Shown piece by piece: positions 23,242 through 35,323 of a stretch of 64,000 nucleotides of DNA. Every line of letters starts with the position of its first letter. Positions within the stretch are counted from its first letter, which is position 1. The translations under genes were made by a program, and so were the position numbers. Source of the DNA: Hexactinellida sp. DTS-2022 (taxonomy: Eukaryota; Porifera; Hexactinellida); NCBI GenBank assembly GCA_028753945.1, contig JAPNXP010000007.1:2852001-2916000 (forward strand), written 5' to 3'. The notes under the pieces were generated by a model. The model saw only the letters and a list, made by a program, of their open reading frames with translations. It ran no database searches and was not told the DNA's origin.

Positions 23242-23879
23242 CGAGTACAATTCCTCTGTTATTGCGAAGTCAGCATTTACTCCACGAACAAAGATCAAAA
23301 GCTGTGATGTATCAGAGATATCCGTGCTCTCGTCAAGAGCAAGAGAAAAATACTCGAAATTCTTGCTAACAATTTTCAGTTGTTCTCTACTATCATCTGC
23401 CATATCAACAATTCTCCGAGTGACTGTTTGGCGGGACAAACTGACATCTTCGAACTTCTGCTTTTCCTTCGAGCAAAGTTTCACTGCACATGCCACCATA
23501 CAGTCTTTGACAAATTCTCCATCTGAAAATGGTTTGCATTTTTCGGAGATCTTCTGTGATACAATGTAGCTAGAAAGCATAGCTTTTTCTTTGTCTATTG
23601 TAGGCCTAAAATTGAATCCTGTTGACTTTTCAGTCCCTTCATTAGATTGCCGAGTCTTTGTTTACTGGCCTCACCATGAAGTTCTTCAAATTCATCTTTG
23701 TGCATTGTGTCGTAGTGTCTGGATACATTACTGACAATCATTACATTTAAACTCTGATTACAAATAAGACAGATCGGTTTTCCTTTCTCTTCTATGAAAA
23801 AGTACTCTAATGTCCAATTTTGATTAAAAGTTCTGCCTTCATCAGTAACTTTCCTTTTCTTTACGGGCCTTGATGCCAT
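23242..23879 (-). pseudogene. hAT-B transposase, N-terminal half
   Basis: It starts at the ATG at 23879 (MASRPVKKRKVTDEGR). Next is a BED-like finger with CLIC and SRHYDTMH, about residues 37-61. A short gap with a frame break near 23590 follows. Then comes the DUF4371-like first half: KPFSDGEFVKDCM, FSLALDESTDISDTSQLLIF and RGVNADFAITEELYS. The Asp of LDESTD is the expected first catalytic residue. Transposase similarity stops at 23242, just where the other half (20199) would continue in sequence. This is the same gene separated by a rearrangement, supported by shared flanking duplication. Confidence 0.87.
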
Positions 23880-23973
23880 TCATTAAGAAATAAGTAAGAA
23901 TACTATAAAATACTAATAATTAAGAATTATGTTTATGTTCTGGAACGAATCCCTTTTATACCCAAAATACGAT

Positions 23974-24183
23974 CATATTGCTAATAACATCCTATTCTTG
24001 TAGGATTTCAAATTTTGAAGAATGACAAATAATATTACTAATATGACAAATAATAACAATCTAGATCCAATAGTATAAATTTATACTATTGGATCTAGAT
24101 TGTTATTATTTGTCATATTAGTATTATTTATAATTCTTCAAATTTGAAATACTACAAGAATAGGATGCTACTATAGCAATATG
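23974..24183. repeat. Near-perfect 210 bp palindrome
   Basis: The two arms of about 105 bp are inverse copies with few differences, centred at 24079/24080 on AGTATAAATTTATACT. It lies between the terminus and start codon of hAT-B. It may be a fold-back element that inserted there or part of the hAT 5' region. No clear flanking duplication was seen. Confidence 0.85.
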
Positions 24184-24491
24184 GTTGTAATTATGAGGTT
24201 CCACTGTACACATTACTCATTCTCATCGTGAGGCTCTGCGGCCACAGGTTGGCCACCCCTGCTCTATAACATTCAAAAAGTCCTAAGGAATCACTTGGGG
24301 GGAAAGCGCAAAAAGGTTTTCAAAAAATCAGATTAATTTCGTGCATTTATAAATTTTCCTTTTTGCTTTTTCTCTTCTCTATGAGCTTTTTCATGAACAG
24401 CTACTCTGTTATAGTCAGGTTTTTATGATTTTTATATGACCTTTCATATGACCTTGGACCTCAATGCCTTGTAGTTAGTTTAAGTGTTGCA

Positions 24492-25240
24492 ATGGAGGTA
24501 TCAAAAGAGTGTGCTATCTGCAAGCAGCCAATTGGGGCATCATCCAAAAGCTACCCTGGGTGAAAAAGGAAGTACAAGCATCAACAAGGCAAGTAAGGAA
24601 AATAATGACACTGTACATCGTACTCCTGTGCAGCAGGTACACCAAGAATGTCGTCGTAACTATTCTAAACCAGATCAAATAGCCAAAACTCTTAGACTAA
24701 AAGTACAAGGTATAGCCACAAATACTGGAAAGTAAGTGCTCAGGTCAGCAGAAAGGCAATTTAATTTTAGCACTGACTGCTTTTTTTGTGGCAAACCAGC
24801 AACATTAGGAAGAAAGAGAAAAAGTTCAGATGTTGTTCTTTTCAGGACGGTTGAAACAAGGGACACAATTCTGGAAGTTTGTTGTGAAAGGGGTGATGAT
24901 TGGACAAATGCTGTGCAAGCGAGAATTTTACATGCTCACGATCTGCATGCTGTAGATGCAGTATATCATATAGTGTGCAGTGTCAATTTTCGTACTATGA
25001 AGCAGATACCAGCAGTTCATGAGCATGAAGTGAACACATCCAAAAAAGTGCAACTGGGTCGACCACAAGAGAAACAAAGGGCAGATGCATTCCTCGAAGT
25101 TGCCAGATTCCTTGAAGAGAATGATGATGAACAGATTACCATTCATGACCTGATTCGACGTATGGAGGAAATCTGGCTGACACGAACACAGCGCTTATAG
25201 CTAGTTAGCTTAAATAATATCGATGTTATAGAAATAGTCT
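24492..25240 (+). pseudogene. Cysteine-rich transposon-associated protein, broken
   Basis: The start is ATG 24492 (MEVSKECAICKQPIG). A frameshift near 24545 follows, then LGEKGSTSINKASKENNDT and VHQECRRNY. A TAA at 24733 is followed in the same frame by TDCFFCGKPATLGRK. Then come FRTVETRDTILE and VYHIVCSVNFRTMKQIP. A second frameshift near 25160 precedes LADTNTALIAS. The layout is two similar zinc-binding modules, each C-x-x-C followed by an H/Y-H-x-x-C. I know this pattern from uncharacterised invertebrate proteins, but cannot state a function. The remainder of the protein is missing. Confidence 0.5.
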
Positions 25241-26962
25241 GGCACATACAATAACTAAATTAATATCAACACAATAAGAAAAGTGAACAAGTATGAAGTG
25301 GACCAATAGAGAAATAGAGTATATATATATAATGCAACCTCATTAAGTGGGGTCTCTATAAATGGGGAATCTCTATAAGAGCGTTAATTTTGTCCATATT
25401 CATTCATTTCCATACAAATGAACCTCTATAGATGGGAAGTACTTAATTTTCGAGGAGTTTTTATTCCCATACAAAATGATTTCAATATTGGGAGAATAGA
25501 AAAATCCTGACAAAAAATTACTCATTTCTAATAAATCAAGTCTGAAGTTCCACAGAAAAAATATTTTCTATGTCTGACTCTAATGTTAGTAGAACAAATA
25601 GTCGACTGTAGATTGCTTATGTATCAACATATAATTAAATTGTTAGAATATATAAATAGTTAGTAGTAAATACCTTATTCAAATGTTGTATGTACTATAT
25701 ATTGCATAATATGACAATATATAGTGTTTAACCAATTGAAAATTCTTACGGGGGAATGGGGGACAATTAAAATTCTTGCTCTAACAGCTACACTTTACAA
25801 GTTCTGTATATGCTTTGCCAGCAATGGTTAGTGCTGTTCACAAAGCATCCATGATAATATTTAATCATCCCAACTCCAACCCCAAACATCAGGAGTGGGC
25901 CTCTCCAGCTTGGTCAATTAACTGGTGGTGCAAACACCGGATTGAGATATTGCACACTTTAAATGCTGTAAATGCTGTAAATGCTGTAAATGCTGTAAAC
26001 CAAGAATTCTGGAAATCAAGCCGGTGTGTGGACCTCTGTTCCTTCAGCTGCATGAAGTAGGGTAAACTCTATTTGCTATAGATAATTTCGTGGGTGTGTA
26101 AATTGTCGGTGCCTAGCATCAAAATTTCTAAAAACTATATTAAGTTACTATAATATTTTAGTGCTTAAGTCAAGGTATGTCACCATTAAGTATTAAGTGC
26201 CCTAACTAAGGCATGTTTCTAGCCAATGTTAACTTGAAATGGGCAGGGTTCTCGCCAAAAAAGTTCGCTGTAAGGGTACATGAGAGTCAGATATGACATT
26301 CTGTCAATGATTTAAAGAAACCTCCAAATAATAATATTGACTCAAAGGGTACATGCCCACTCACAACATGTGAATAAAGGTACAATAGCTTTCAAGAAGG
26401 ACATGTACTTTTGATAGAGGCCTAGCGAGAATCCTGGAAATGGGAATGGTCGTAAAATTGCGTCAAATGACGATTTAGAGTGTCACTGGGTTTATAACTA
26501 GACTCAGATAGATGATGGGAGTCGAACAAGGGGTCAACCAAAAGGTTTAGGACAAAATTTGAGAAAATAATGTCGTCACATTCCTAAGATATACTTGCGT
26601 TGCTAGGGATAAACTAGGGGCAAGAGACCACTTAAACGAAAGGGAATTCCATGTGGACAACTAATATAGTCGACAAGAATAGACTTTGAATATCGGTGAT
26701 TTAGTAGAGACCCGAAATTTGTAAATCCAAGATGACATCGAAAATGTATCCGTTCGAAGTGGGGCTGCGGAAAAATTTGATGCATTGTTCACAAAGATTA
26801 CTTATAAAAATTTGGTGTTTCTGTCCAGCGTGTCCCCAAATCGATGTTAAGCTACCTGACTAACACGACAAAGAGAGGGAACAGAACAAAATCAATACAT
26901 ATAGCAACTACTTGCAATCGAGATAGACACATCAAATGTATTATCAATGCATACTATATAGT
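25241..26962. other. Non-coding stretch with small repeats
   Basis: At 25333-25460 GGGGTCTCTATAAATGGGG and similar units resemble one end of a pogo/Tigger-type element. A 9 bp unit AAATGCTGT is repeated about four times at 25960-25999. No gene is seen. Confidence 0.45.
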
Positions 26963-28019
26963 GGGGTCAAAAATTAAGATTCCGTGACAAACATCTGGCT
27001 AGTTAAGTTTTGTGCCTGATTATGACACTTTAGGATATAACTCGCGATTTAAGCTCCCATGCCGGTCTGGAAAGTTGGGCAAATTTTTTCATAGGGACAA
27101 ATTCAAAGGGCCTCCGGCAATCATTTTGAAAAATTAAGGCCCCTTTCTGAACATTTAATAAATTGAGATTATAGTGTTTTTGAACAGTATACAATAAGCA
27201 GTAGCTGCACTGAAAATTACAACTCAATCGGCACTATACTTTTAATATAATAACCATTTGAAGATTCCTTTGTCATTTCACTCATTTGTCACCAAGGGAT
27301 GTCCATTCTTAAAAGGTTTATTTTAAGGAATTTGGAGCATATCTTAACCTATATACATGCAATAACCCTTTAACTCGCTATGTAGTATGTCTCCATGTAA
27401 ATCTCGGTATTAGACCTAAATTTAGCACTTGACTATACAAAAATGAAAAATCATGTCAATTGACGTCAAAATTGTGTTAATTATATATATAAAGTGTGCG
27501 AATAAAACGATTATGGGTCAACTTCTTTTACATCGTCACCCCATGTGAGATCCCAGAAGAGTCAGTGCTAAATTTAGGTCTATTACCGAGATTTAAATGG
27601 AGGCATACTACATAGCGAGTTAAAAGGTCATTGCATGTATATTGGATAAGATATGCCTTTAATTCCTTAAAGAAAACTTTTTAAGAATGGACCTCCCATG
27701 ATGACAAATGACGTGGAATCTTCAAAAGGTAATTACATTAAAAGTATAGTCCCGATCGAGTTGTAATTTTCAGTGCAGCTACTACTTATTGTATACTGTT
27801 CAAAAACACTCTAATCTCAATATATTAAATGTTCAGATAGTGGCCTTATTTTTCAAAAAGATTGCCGGAGGCCCTTTGAATTTGTCTCTATAAAAAAGTT
27901 TGCCCAAACTTTCCAGAGCGGCATGGGAGCTTAAATCGCGAGTTATATCCTAAGTATCAGAATCAGGCATAAAACTTAACTAGCCAGAGGTTGGTCACGG
28001 AATTTTAATTTTTGACCCC
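26963..28019. repeat. 1 kb fold-back element with two 460-470 bp inverted arms
   Basis: The left arm 26963-27434 and right arm 27561-28019 are inverse copies over their full lengths with scattered differences. The ends are GGGGTCAAAAATTAA and its inverse. The loop of about 126 bp has no coding signal. No exact flanking duplication is clear. A non-autonomous DNA transposon of fold-back type is the best guess. Confidence 0.85.
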
Positions 28020-28463
28020 TCTAATAGCCGGCAATAAAGTTTAGCCAATTTTGCATTGGATTTTTTGTACCCTGGTAACCGTATAATCAAGGCTCATCAA
28101 TAAGACCTGATATTCTGTTTTGTCGAGTTACACACATACGAACGATGGCTAATAAATTTAAAAATGTGCCGAATGAATGAATAGATAGATGTGCGGTTTT
28201 CACTGTATGAATGGAGAGGATAGGGCTGCTGAGTGGAGAAAAGGAGGAGGCCCCAAAAGTAATAAGTATTAGATCAAAACTATTTAAAAGATAATCTACC
28301 TATTATATATCATACAAATATATATATTTTTCTAGACAATCTCCTAGTTTAAGTATGATACATTTAGAAAGAACTTAATAAGGAGCCACAGTACTCAGTT
28401 TTCGAAACCCGATGAGTCCTAATTTTTATTGCGTTTTGAAAAAAATAGTTAGTAGTATCAAAT
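28020..28463. other. Non-coding stretch
   Basis: Nothing recognisable was seen. Confidence 0.4.
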
Positions 28464-29138
28464 ACAGTAGAACTTCGTTAATACGAAACCAACGGGTGGT
28501 CCAAATCAGTAGGCTTTACCTGGAGCAGGGTTGGGTTTAATTATAATTTTTCAATTACAATTACAATTATATTGATTTGTGTTCTTCAATTACAGTTACA
28601 AATACATTTATGTCAAAAAAGTAAAATAATTACAATTATAATTGAATCCAATCCTATGAGTAGGTAGATGTCCTAGTACTGAATGCTCAATATTTACGTA
28701 TATACCCTCATGATAACAAAGAGAAGCCATTTGTTAATGTAAATCAACCCCTTATTAGAAGTCTAGCAAAATGACAAGCCATACTGGTGTCTAATAATTA
28801 TATTAATAAAGAACACTAGAAAACGTGTAATCAACAATTTTTCGGTCTGTTTTGAGAACAAATTATTACAATTAAAATTTCACAATGGATTCGTGCTTTA
28901 TAATTACAATTACAATTATAATTATAGGGATTTGTGTTTTTCAATTACAATTACAATTACAATTATTTCAAAAACGTATTAATTGTATTGAATTAAATAC
29001 AATTATAATTGAACTCAACCCTGACGCGGAGTTCGTATTAACCGGATTAATCTCAATTGAATAGGCATTGTAGGAACCTGATTCTGTGTAAATATATGTT
29101 CGTCTTATCCGAAAATTCGTATTAACGAGGATCTGCTG
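28464..29138. mobile_element. TA-flanked miniature element split by a hAT insertion
   Basis: The ends are CAGTAGAACTTCGTTAATACG and the inverse of CAGCAGATCCTCGTTAATACG, flanked by TA on both sides. The original element is about 180 bp. The rest is the insertion at 28526-29023. Similar end sequence occurs at 35154-35323. Confidence 0.75.
28526..29023. mobile_element. Non-autonomous hAT element with AATTACAATT repeats
   Basis: The ends are CAGGGTTGGGTTTAATTATA and the inverse of CAGGGTTGAGTTCAATTATA. The flanking 8-mers ACCTGGAG and ACGCGGAG agree at six of eight positions. The subterminal regions are runs of AATTACAATT. Nested in the TA-flanked element. Confidence 0.75.
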
Positions 29139-29295
29139 TAATACTATTATCACAATTCTCTAAAATAAAAACTTAACTAGTTATTCTTGGTCAAAGTTAT
29201 GCATAATAGAGAATCCATACTACTAGCTTATGTAAATACAGCAATTAACTCTCCTAGCGCAAGTTTATTTAAATGCTAATTTAACTAAAATCCAT
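29139..29295. other. Short non-coding spacer
   Basis: Nothing recognisable was seen. Confidence 0.4.
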
Positions 29296-29454
29296 TAGTG
29301 CTACCAATTCCCCCACGTACAATTTCAAAATCGATTTAATTAAATTTCAATAGATTTTCAAATAGTTTTGGCTGAATTTTGCCATTATTTAATTAATAAG
29401 TCTCCAACATTCCTTTAATGCAGGAAATCGACGCGAGGAATTGGTAGCTCTACT
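29296..29454. mobile_element. Candidate miniature inverted-repeat element
   Basis: Ends near TAGTGCTACCAATTCC and the inverse of TAGAGCTACCAATTCC enclose about 160 bp. No clear target duplication is seen. Confidence 0.45.
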
Positions 29455-30409
29455 GATTAGGAACATTTTATAGCAATAGTTTTTCTTTATTACATTTACT
29501 TTTGAGATAACCTCTATAAGCAAGGTAACTTTTCGGGTTTATAAAAATATTTCTAAGCGAAAAGATCGGTGATTTTAGACCTTTTGTGACATAAAGGTTA
29601 GATAAATTTGTAGTTTTATATTCCCAGCAATGTCAGTATTTATAATCACATACTGAACTGAGAAATAGTTAGATTAGGATAAACTCGTTGAATGAGAAAA
29701 ACACTGGAAATAGGATTCCAAAGTACACTTTCTATAATTAACAGTGATTAGTTGAAAGGGATAAATATTGCAGATAGAATATAGTGAAAGACGTTCCAAA
29801 CAGGTAATCAAGTCACAAATTGTTATTTACCAGCGTCTCAAATCAATATATAATAGCATATAATATATATGGCTTCAATATATAATATCTATGGTTTATC
29901 TAAAGTTCCAAAGCATCCTCTCAAAATTGTAAGATACTTAAATTAATAACAAAAAGTGAAAATCAGGGGAAAATTACTTTAATAGTAGCGTCTTACTCCA
30001 CTATCTCAGAATATCACTGCATATTTTCTAATAGTACATCCATGAATTGCTAATAGTAATGTCTCAAAATATCACGCAACAGTTCTAATTATGTGTGCTG
30101 TCAATATAATCACTATGGTTGAGAAAATTCTGTTTTGGTCAACAAAATATTTATACTCGTCATACCTAATTTTGGTCATTCTTTGCTACACATATATGCC
30201 TTTATTTACAAATAGATAAATAGATTTACCAAGCCGAACAAAAGTTCTGGGCAAGTTAAGCTTAATGAATAGGTGATATGTATACCTTCTTTCTAAAGAT
30301 CCCAATTCCTCAGGTGCATATTCTTCTCGGGAACATCGATTTGCTTGCTTATGAGTCACGAATGGCAGGAGCAAGATATCATATTTAAACTTTAGAAGAG
30401 TTGATATTA
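29455..30409. other. Non-coding stretch
   Basis: No gene or element boundary is seen. Confidence 0.4.
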
Positions 30410-30853
30410 CAGATTTGCACGGGGGCTGAACTGGCCGGCGGGCCGTTCGGGCCGAAAAACTATTTTGCGTGCCGTGAGGGCCGGCTGGGAACTACTCCCA
30501 TTATAATACGCATTATTGTTTTGAATTGTCACGAGTTACCAATTGAGAATACATAAAAGTAAGAAGACTATTTTCCCTTATTCATCAGTTTTCACAAACT
30601 CGGTTTCACACAAGGATCCCTAATTATTTCCTTGACCTGAAATTAATAACAAACATATAGAATTTTTTTATAAAAGTTGCAAGCTGCAACAAACAAGCTA
30701 CGGACCTTTTGTGGGTCAAAAAATATCCATGCGGGCTTTTTGCGGGCCGAATAATTCAGTCGTGGACCGTGGGCCGGGGTGCGGGCCGGGTTTCCTTAAT
30801 ATTTCGGACCGAGTCCGGGCCGCGGTTATAAATTTCGCACGTGTGCAACACTG
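30410..30853. mobile_element. Non-autonomous hAT-like element, GGGCC-rich ends
   Basis: The left end is CAGATTTGCACGGGGGCTG. The right end is the inverse of CAGTGTTGCACACGTGCGA. The flanking 8-mers TGATATTA and TGCGATTA agree at six of eight positions. The subterminal regions repeat CGGGCCG motifs, standing out in an AT-rich region. Confidence 0.6.
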
Positions 30854-33536
30854 TGCGATTAAAGTTGGCATTACAAACTCTACCTTCTAACTGGTATTAT
30901 AGTTATCAGCAGTAGTTAAAGCTAATTTTAACACAGTATCAAATTAAATGAAAGCATATCAGTATAGTCCTTCTTCACTATCAACTCTACACTATTAGGA
31001 GTGAAATCATTTCTAAAAGAGCAAAATATTGATCCTTAATGACTCCGATTAATGTAAGCAAATCAGAGAAATAGAAATTATACTAACAGGAATTGGGAAC
31101 ACATCTACACTTACTCATCATCTGACCAACCAAAGAAAATTCAGAATAACAGATTCTAAATCTCAAAAGCAATTCAATAACTTGAAGTAACTATTTAGGT
31201 TCACTATACTAACAGGACACAATATATATTTCTTCTTTACAACAAACAAAAATAATTCTAAAGACTATTGATATGTTGATAATCAAATGACAAAGAACAG
31301 GGCTTTGCAATTAGAAAACTTTCTACACAATGGTCTGTCCCTGGTGGAGGTACGTCACAAAGCCGAAAAGTATTCGATACATCACACACTTGAAGAGACG
31401 CCTTCTCCTACCTACAAAAAACATCGCGGACACGGTAAACATTGCCTTCTAAAATAATGCAAGGGTTTGCAGAAGGAGCTGAATGTATCCCATCACAAGT
31501 CGCTAACTGCAAGAAGACCGAAGTGATTCAATAGCCTATGGCAACCTTGAGGCTTCTACCTCCAACCTTAGTTAAGGATTTGCTACATCTATCAACAGAG
31601 CAAAGTTTTGGATTAAGAGCTGTTTAATTGAATATGTGAAAAAAGAAACTGTTGGTCTGCCGAGATTCAAAATGAAAATCCTGATGAATACCAAATGGGC
31701 ACGGCACCCAAAAACAATGTGCAACAAGAAATTAAGTGGATCTAGTAGATCTTGGAGTCAAGGGTGATAATAAATTTGGAGGAGATCGACAGAAAAGAGG
31801 ATTAATCCATGATTTTTGATCATAGATCTCAGTATATTGTCTATTCTAGATATAACTATAGTATAGAAATATTGTTATCTCAGATTGACACCATGTCAAC
31901 GAAAGAAAGTTACTAACTAGCCTGGCCGAGCATGACTTTTATAAGTTGAATATGCTCAAGTTAAAGCCCTAAATCAAATAATCAAGTTGAACGGAATTCA
32001 GTGGTAAATAGAAACCCGTAGACAACACAAGCAGCTATAATTCAATTATATACAACTTTGAATTACTTCAATGCGTAATGCTTAGTTTAGACTTTGGAAA
32101 GTATAATATACCAAAAAAGACTGTTCAATAGTGAACTATACTCAAGATTTCAGCAAAAAAATCGATATTAAATCTTTATAAGACTCCTTGTGTAATGAAG
32201 TACTTTCAAATTTAGTTTTACATTAATAGAATTCGCACATAAAATATTTCTGAGTGAACCTCCTTGAAAAGCTGATATCAAAGTAATTATAGGGTTAAAA
32301 GAGATTTCATTAATGAATTTTTCTATAGAATATGACAGAATTTTCTATAGAAATGACTCGGATAATGGCTAACAATTCAAGTGGAAAATTAAAGCATGTC
32401 CATTATTTTCGTCATTTTTTAATCTCACTAAAGAACAATTTAGGATTCAATATGAATTTCCCAAACAAATCACCAGTGGATAATCCAATTCTAGGTATGA
32501 TTTACTAAAAATAAATAAAAATTTGACTGTATTACTAAGTAAACATCACATACTATACGAAGTTAACTCAAGACATTTACTCCATGTTAAGGATGATAGA
32601 ATATAGACACATGCGCCGATCTTGGGGATGGGGGGGAACAACTTTGGGGACAATTTTTTTCGACCTTGGCCGCCCAACAAGGTCGAAGGCCGATCAGAAA
32701 GGTCAATTCATTCCAAGATCGAGATTACTGTAGGCTGCGACTGCTCCCGAATGCACGTCGTCATGACAGCGACTTGAACATTTGGAGGCCAATGATGACG
32801 CTACTATTGGATTAAACAAATAAGGTACATACATTAATTAACAAATTTAGGGCATGGGTGATCCTTCACACCACAGGATGCTAGCACATCAACGACCAAG
32901 GGGGATCCTGACTCCACAGAGCACGCCAAGATAGGTACATTTACACGTATGGTTGTATATATAATCTTATATGCAATCTTAGTTTTCAAATTGAAAATAG
33001 AAGCTATTCGATGTCACTTTGTGAGATCGTGCGTATTTAATTTTAATAAATTTAGTTAATATTTCCCATATAATGCGCTTTCAAATGGTTTATGGGTGAT
33101 GTGCTGAATTTTGTAGTACAATTTATTTTAAACTAATATTAATAATTAATAAGCACGAATATTTCAAATACTTAACTCTGGTTAACACTAATACTAGGGG
33201 AAGGTCGAAACATATTCGTTTTATCTGCAGTTGTCACCTATATCGCTTGCATGCATTTTCATAGGCCAGAGGACTGGTTTCAATTGGGCTTCTAGAAACT
33301 CAGTGTAATGCAAGAAATTTACAATGGTTCCGCATAATTATTGTTAACTCAGTGTAAATTTGTTTTCCATACAAAGTACACCATGACTAGAGACCTTGGT
33401 GTAACTCAGCAGCGGATGCAGTTCCGCGGCCAACCCGAATCGTGGTGTAACTCCGAAAATATTGGTGCAAATTTTACACTGGTCAAGATCGGCCTTTTAA
33501 AACCCCTGATAAATATTATTATAATTCGATTGTTGT
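30854..33536. other. Long non-coding stretch
   Basis: No motif-bearing reading frame or repeat boundary is seen over about 2.7 kb. Single-copy intergenic or intronic DNA is possible. Confidence 0.4.
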
Positions 33537-33650
33537 GTATTTGTTTGTTTGTTTGTTTGTTTGTTTGTTTGTGTGTTTGTGTGTTTGTTGTTTGTTTGTT
33601 TGTTTGTTTGTTTGTTTGTTTACTTGTCAGTTTGTTTGTTTGTATGTTTG
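33537..33650. repeat. GTTT microsatellite
   Basis: A run of TTTG tetranucleotides has minor interruptions. Apparent Cys/Val/Phe-rich or Thr/Asn/Lys/Gln-rich frames are products of the repeat, not genes. A similar, longer tract lies at 47830-48059. Confidence 0.95.
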
Positions 33651-35153
33651 TTTTGTGTTCCTCCAGTACCCCCAGGCTTCCGACCTGTGGTGGATCGGGT
33701 CCCCCCAGCACCAAACATCGGCGCCTATGAATATAGAGATGAGATATTACGGATTTGTGGTAAAAATATCATAATCAACATTTTATAATAGCTAGGGGCT
33801 AAATAAAAATATTTTCTGACGATATTGAATTTGTGGATTAGATGGGTCAAAGGAATAAATAAATTCCCAGCATTTTCAATTTCACTTTGAAATGAATTTC
33901 AATTAACTATAAGTTGCAGCTTCACATTACTGGGCAACCACAAATTAAATTTTGATTTCATTAAGTCGTTTGGGGTTAGGTGAAGTAGTTCATGGCCAAA
34001 CAAATGAAATAGTAGTATATAGTGTATATATAATGTTTTCTTTTCCTAACCAAGTTCTCACAAACGAGTAGTATATAAACCGACATTTCTAACATAGTCA
34101 GAGAAAAATCATTTTTAAAACATACCTGAACTAAATTAGTGTCGTAAACAAAATAAATTCGAAATAATTAACTAAACATACCGAAGAAACTGAGGATTCA
34201 CATGTTCGCAGAGATGAGCATGTCTCCTAAGAGCTGAACGCAAGCTCCTATGAGGTCCATTCTATAAGAGACAAATAAGGTAAACAAATAAAGTATATAC
34301 TATTTAACACAAGGCTGGATGTACGTAGACATTCTAGCGCAATTCGCAATCTAGGACATGACGATAATATGCGAACGGGACACAGCTTTGCGGTTGATGT
34401 CTCCTATAAGCTCGGCACTTAGTGCCTCGAGAGTGTACGACCAAAATATTTTCATTATCTCGTTCGAGAAATCGTCCCTCAATAAGTTAATGATCATCAG
34501 GCTATATCCGCGGCCAATGAATACAAATATTTGGTCCGGATTAGAGAGGTAATGGGTCCTTATTCAATCAACAGACAAGTTGTGTCAACAATTATATCAA
34601 AGTCGATTAATACGCGTTTGGCGTTAATACGTAATACGCTAACAATTTGCACGTGCTATACGCCAAATCAAATTTCAAACACTGATATTTTCAAATGAAA
34701 TGAAATAGTATATTTATAAATTACCACAAATGGTTCTAGTAAATATCCAATTGGAATTTGACATAATAAAAAAGAATAAATCATAAAAACTGTATTTGGA
34801 AGCAAAAACATTATGGATTTCGACTGCATTATGGTTAAGTAACAAATGTACAACTGTCTAGATTCAAATTTGTACTACACAGTCTGCGTATAGTCAATTA
34901 ACATAAAAGAATAACGATTAAACAGAGCAAATTCCAAAATACAGTTAAATAACAATTAATGTATACGTTAAAATACGTATTACAATATACGCATCCAATA
35001 AAAGGTGTATTAAAATAACGAAGCTTTATATTATCGGGCAAATTCTAGATTTTTTAATACTAACACGCGCCACTGGTCAAATGAAAAGTAGGATTTAAAT
35101 TAACTATGATTTGCAATTTGATTTTCAATAAGGAACTGTGTGAGAAACCTACA
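33651..35153. other. Non-coding stretch
   Basis: Nothing recognisable apart from short palindromic AT motifs. Confidence 0.4.
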
Positions 35154-35323
35154 TAGTAGAACCTTCGTTAGTACGAACACGAAGGGACAATCAAAATGTA
35201 TTCGCCCGGAATTCGTAATTTAGCCGGTGTCATTGTATCGAAAAGGATTGGAAAGAGAGCAAATTGTGTTAGTATAAACCGAAATTTCGTATAATCCGTA
35301 TTCGTACTAACGAAGTTCTACTA
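35154..35323. mobile_element. Miniature element, TAGTAGAAC family
   Basis: Ends TAGTAGAACCTTCGTTAGTA and the inverse of TAGTAGAACTTCGTTAGTA enclose 170 bp. It is related to the TA-flanked element at 28464. TA follows the right end. Confidence 0.75.

Larger units (their letters stand above)
23242..24261 (-). mobile_element. hAT-B, 5' half
   Basis: Read leftwards from 24261 it begins with the terminus CAGGGGTGGCCAACC. The flank just outside, read in the same direction, is TTATAGAG (24262-24269 on the plus strand as CTCTATAA). That is identical to the duplication beside the 3' half. Contents are a long palindrome (23974-24183) and then the N-terminal half of the transposase. Confidence 0.88.

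Noticed and set aside
33341..33788. Overlapping long frames rich in Cys/Val/Leu/Phe on the plus strand and Thr/Asn/Lys/Gln on the minus strand
   Set aside because: All derive from the GTTT microsatellite, which is open in several frames.
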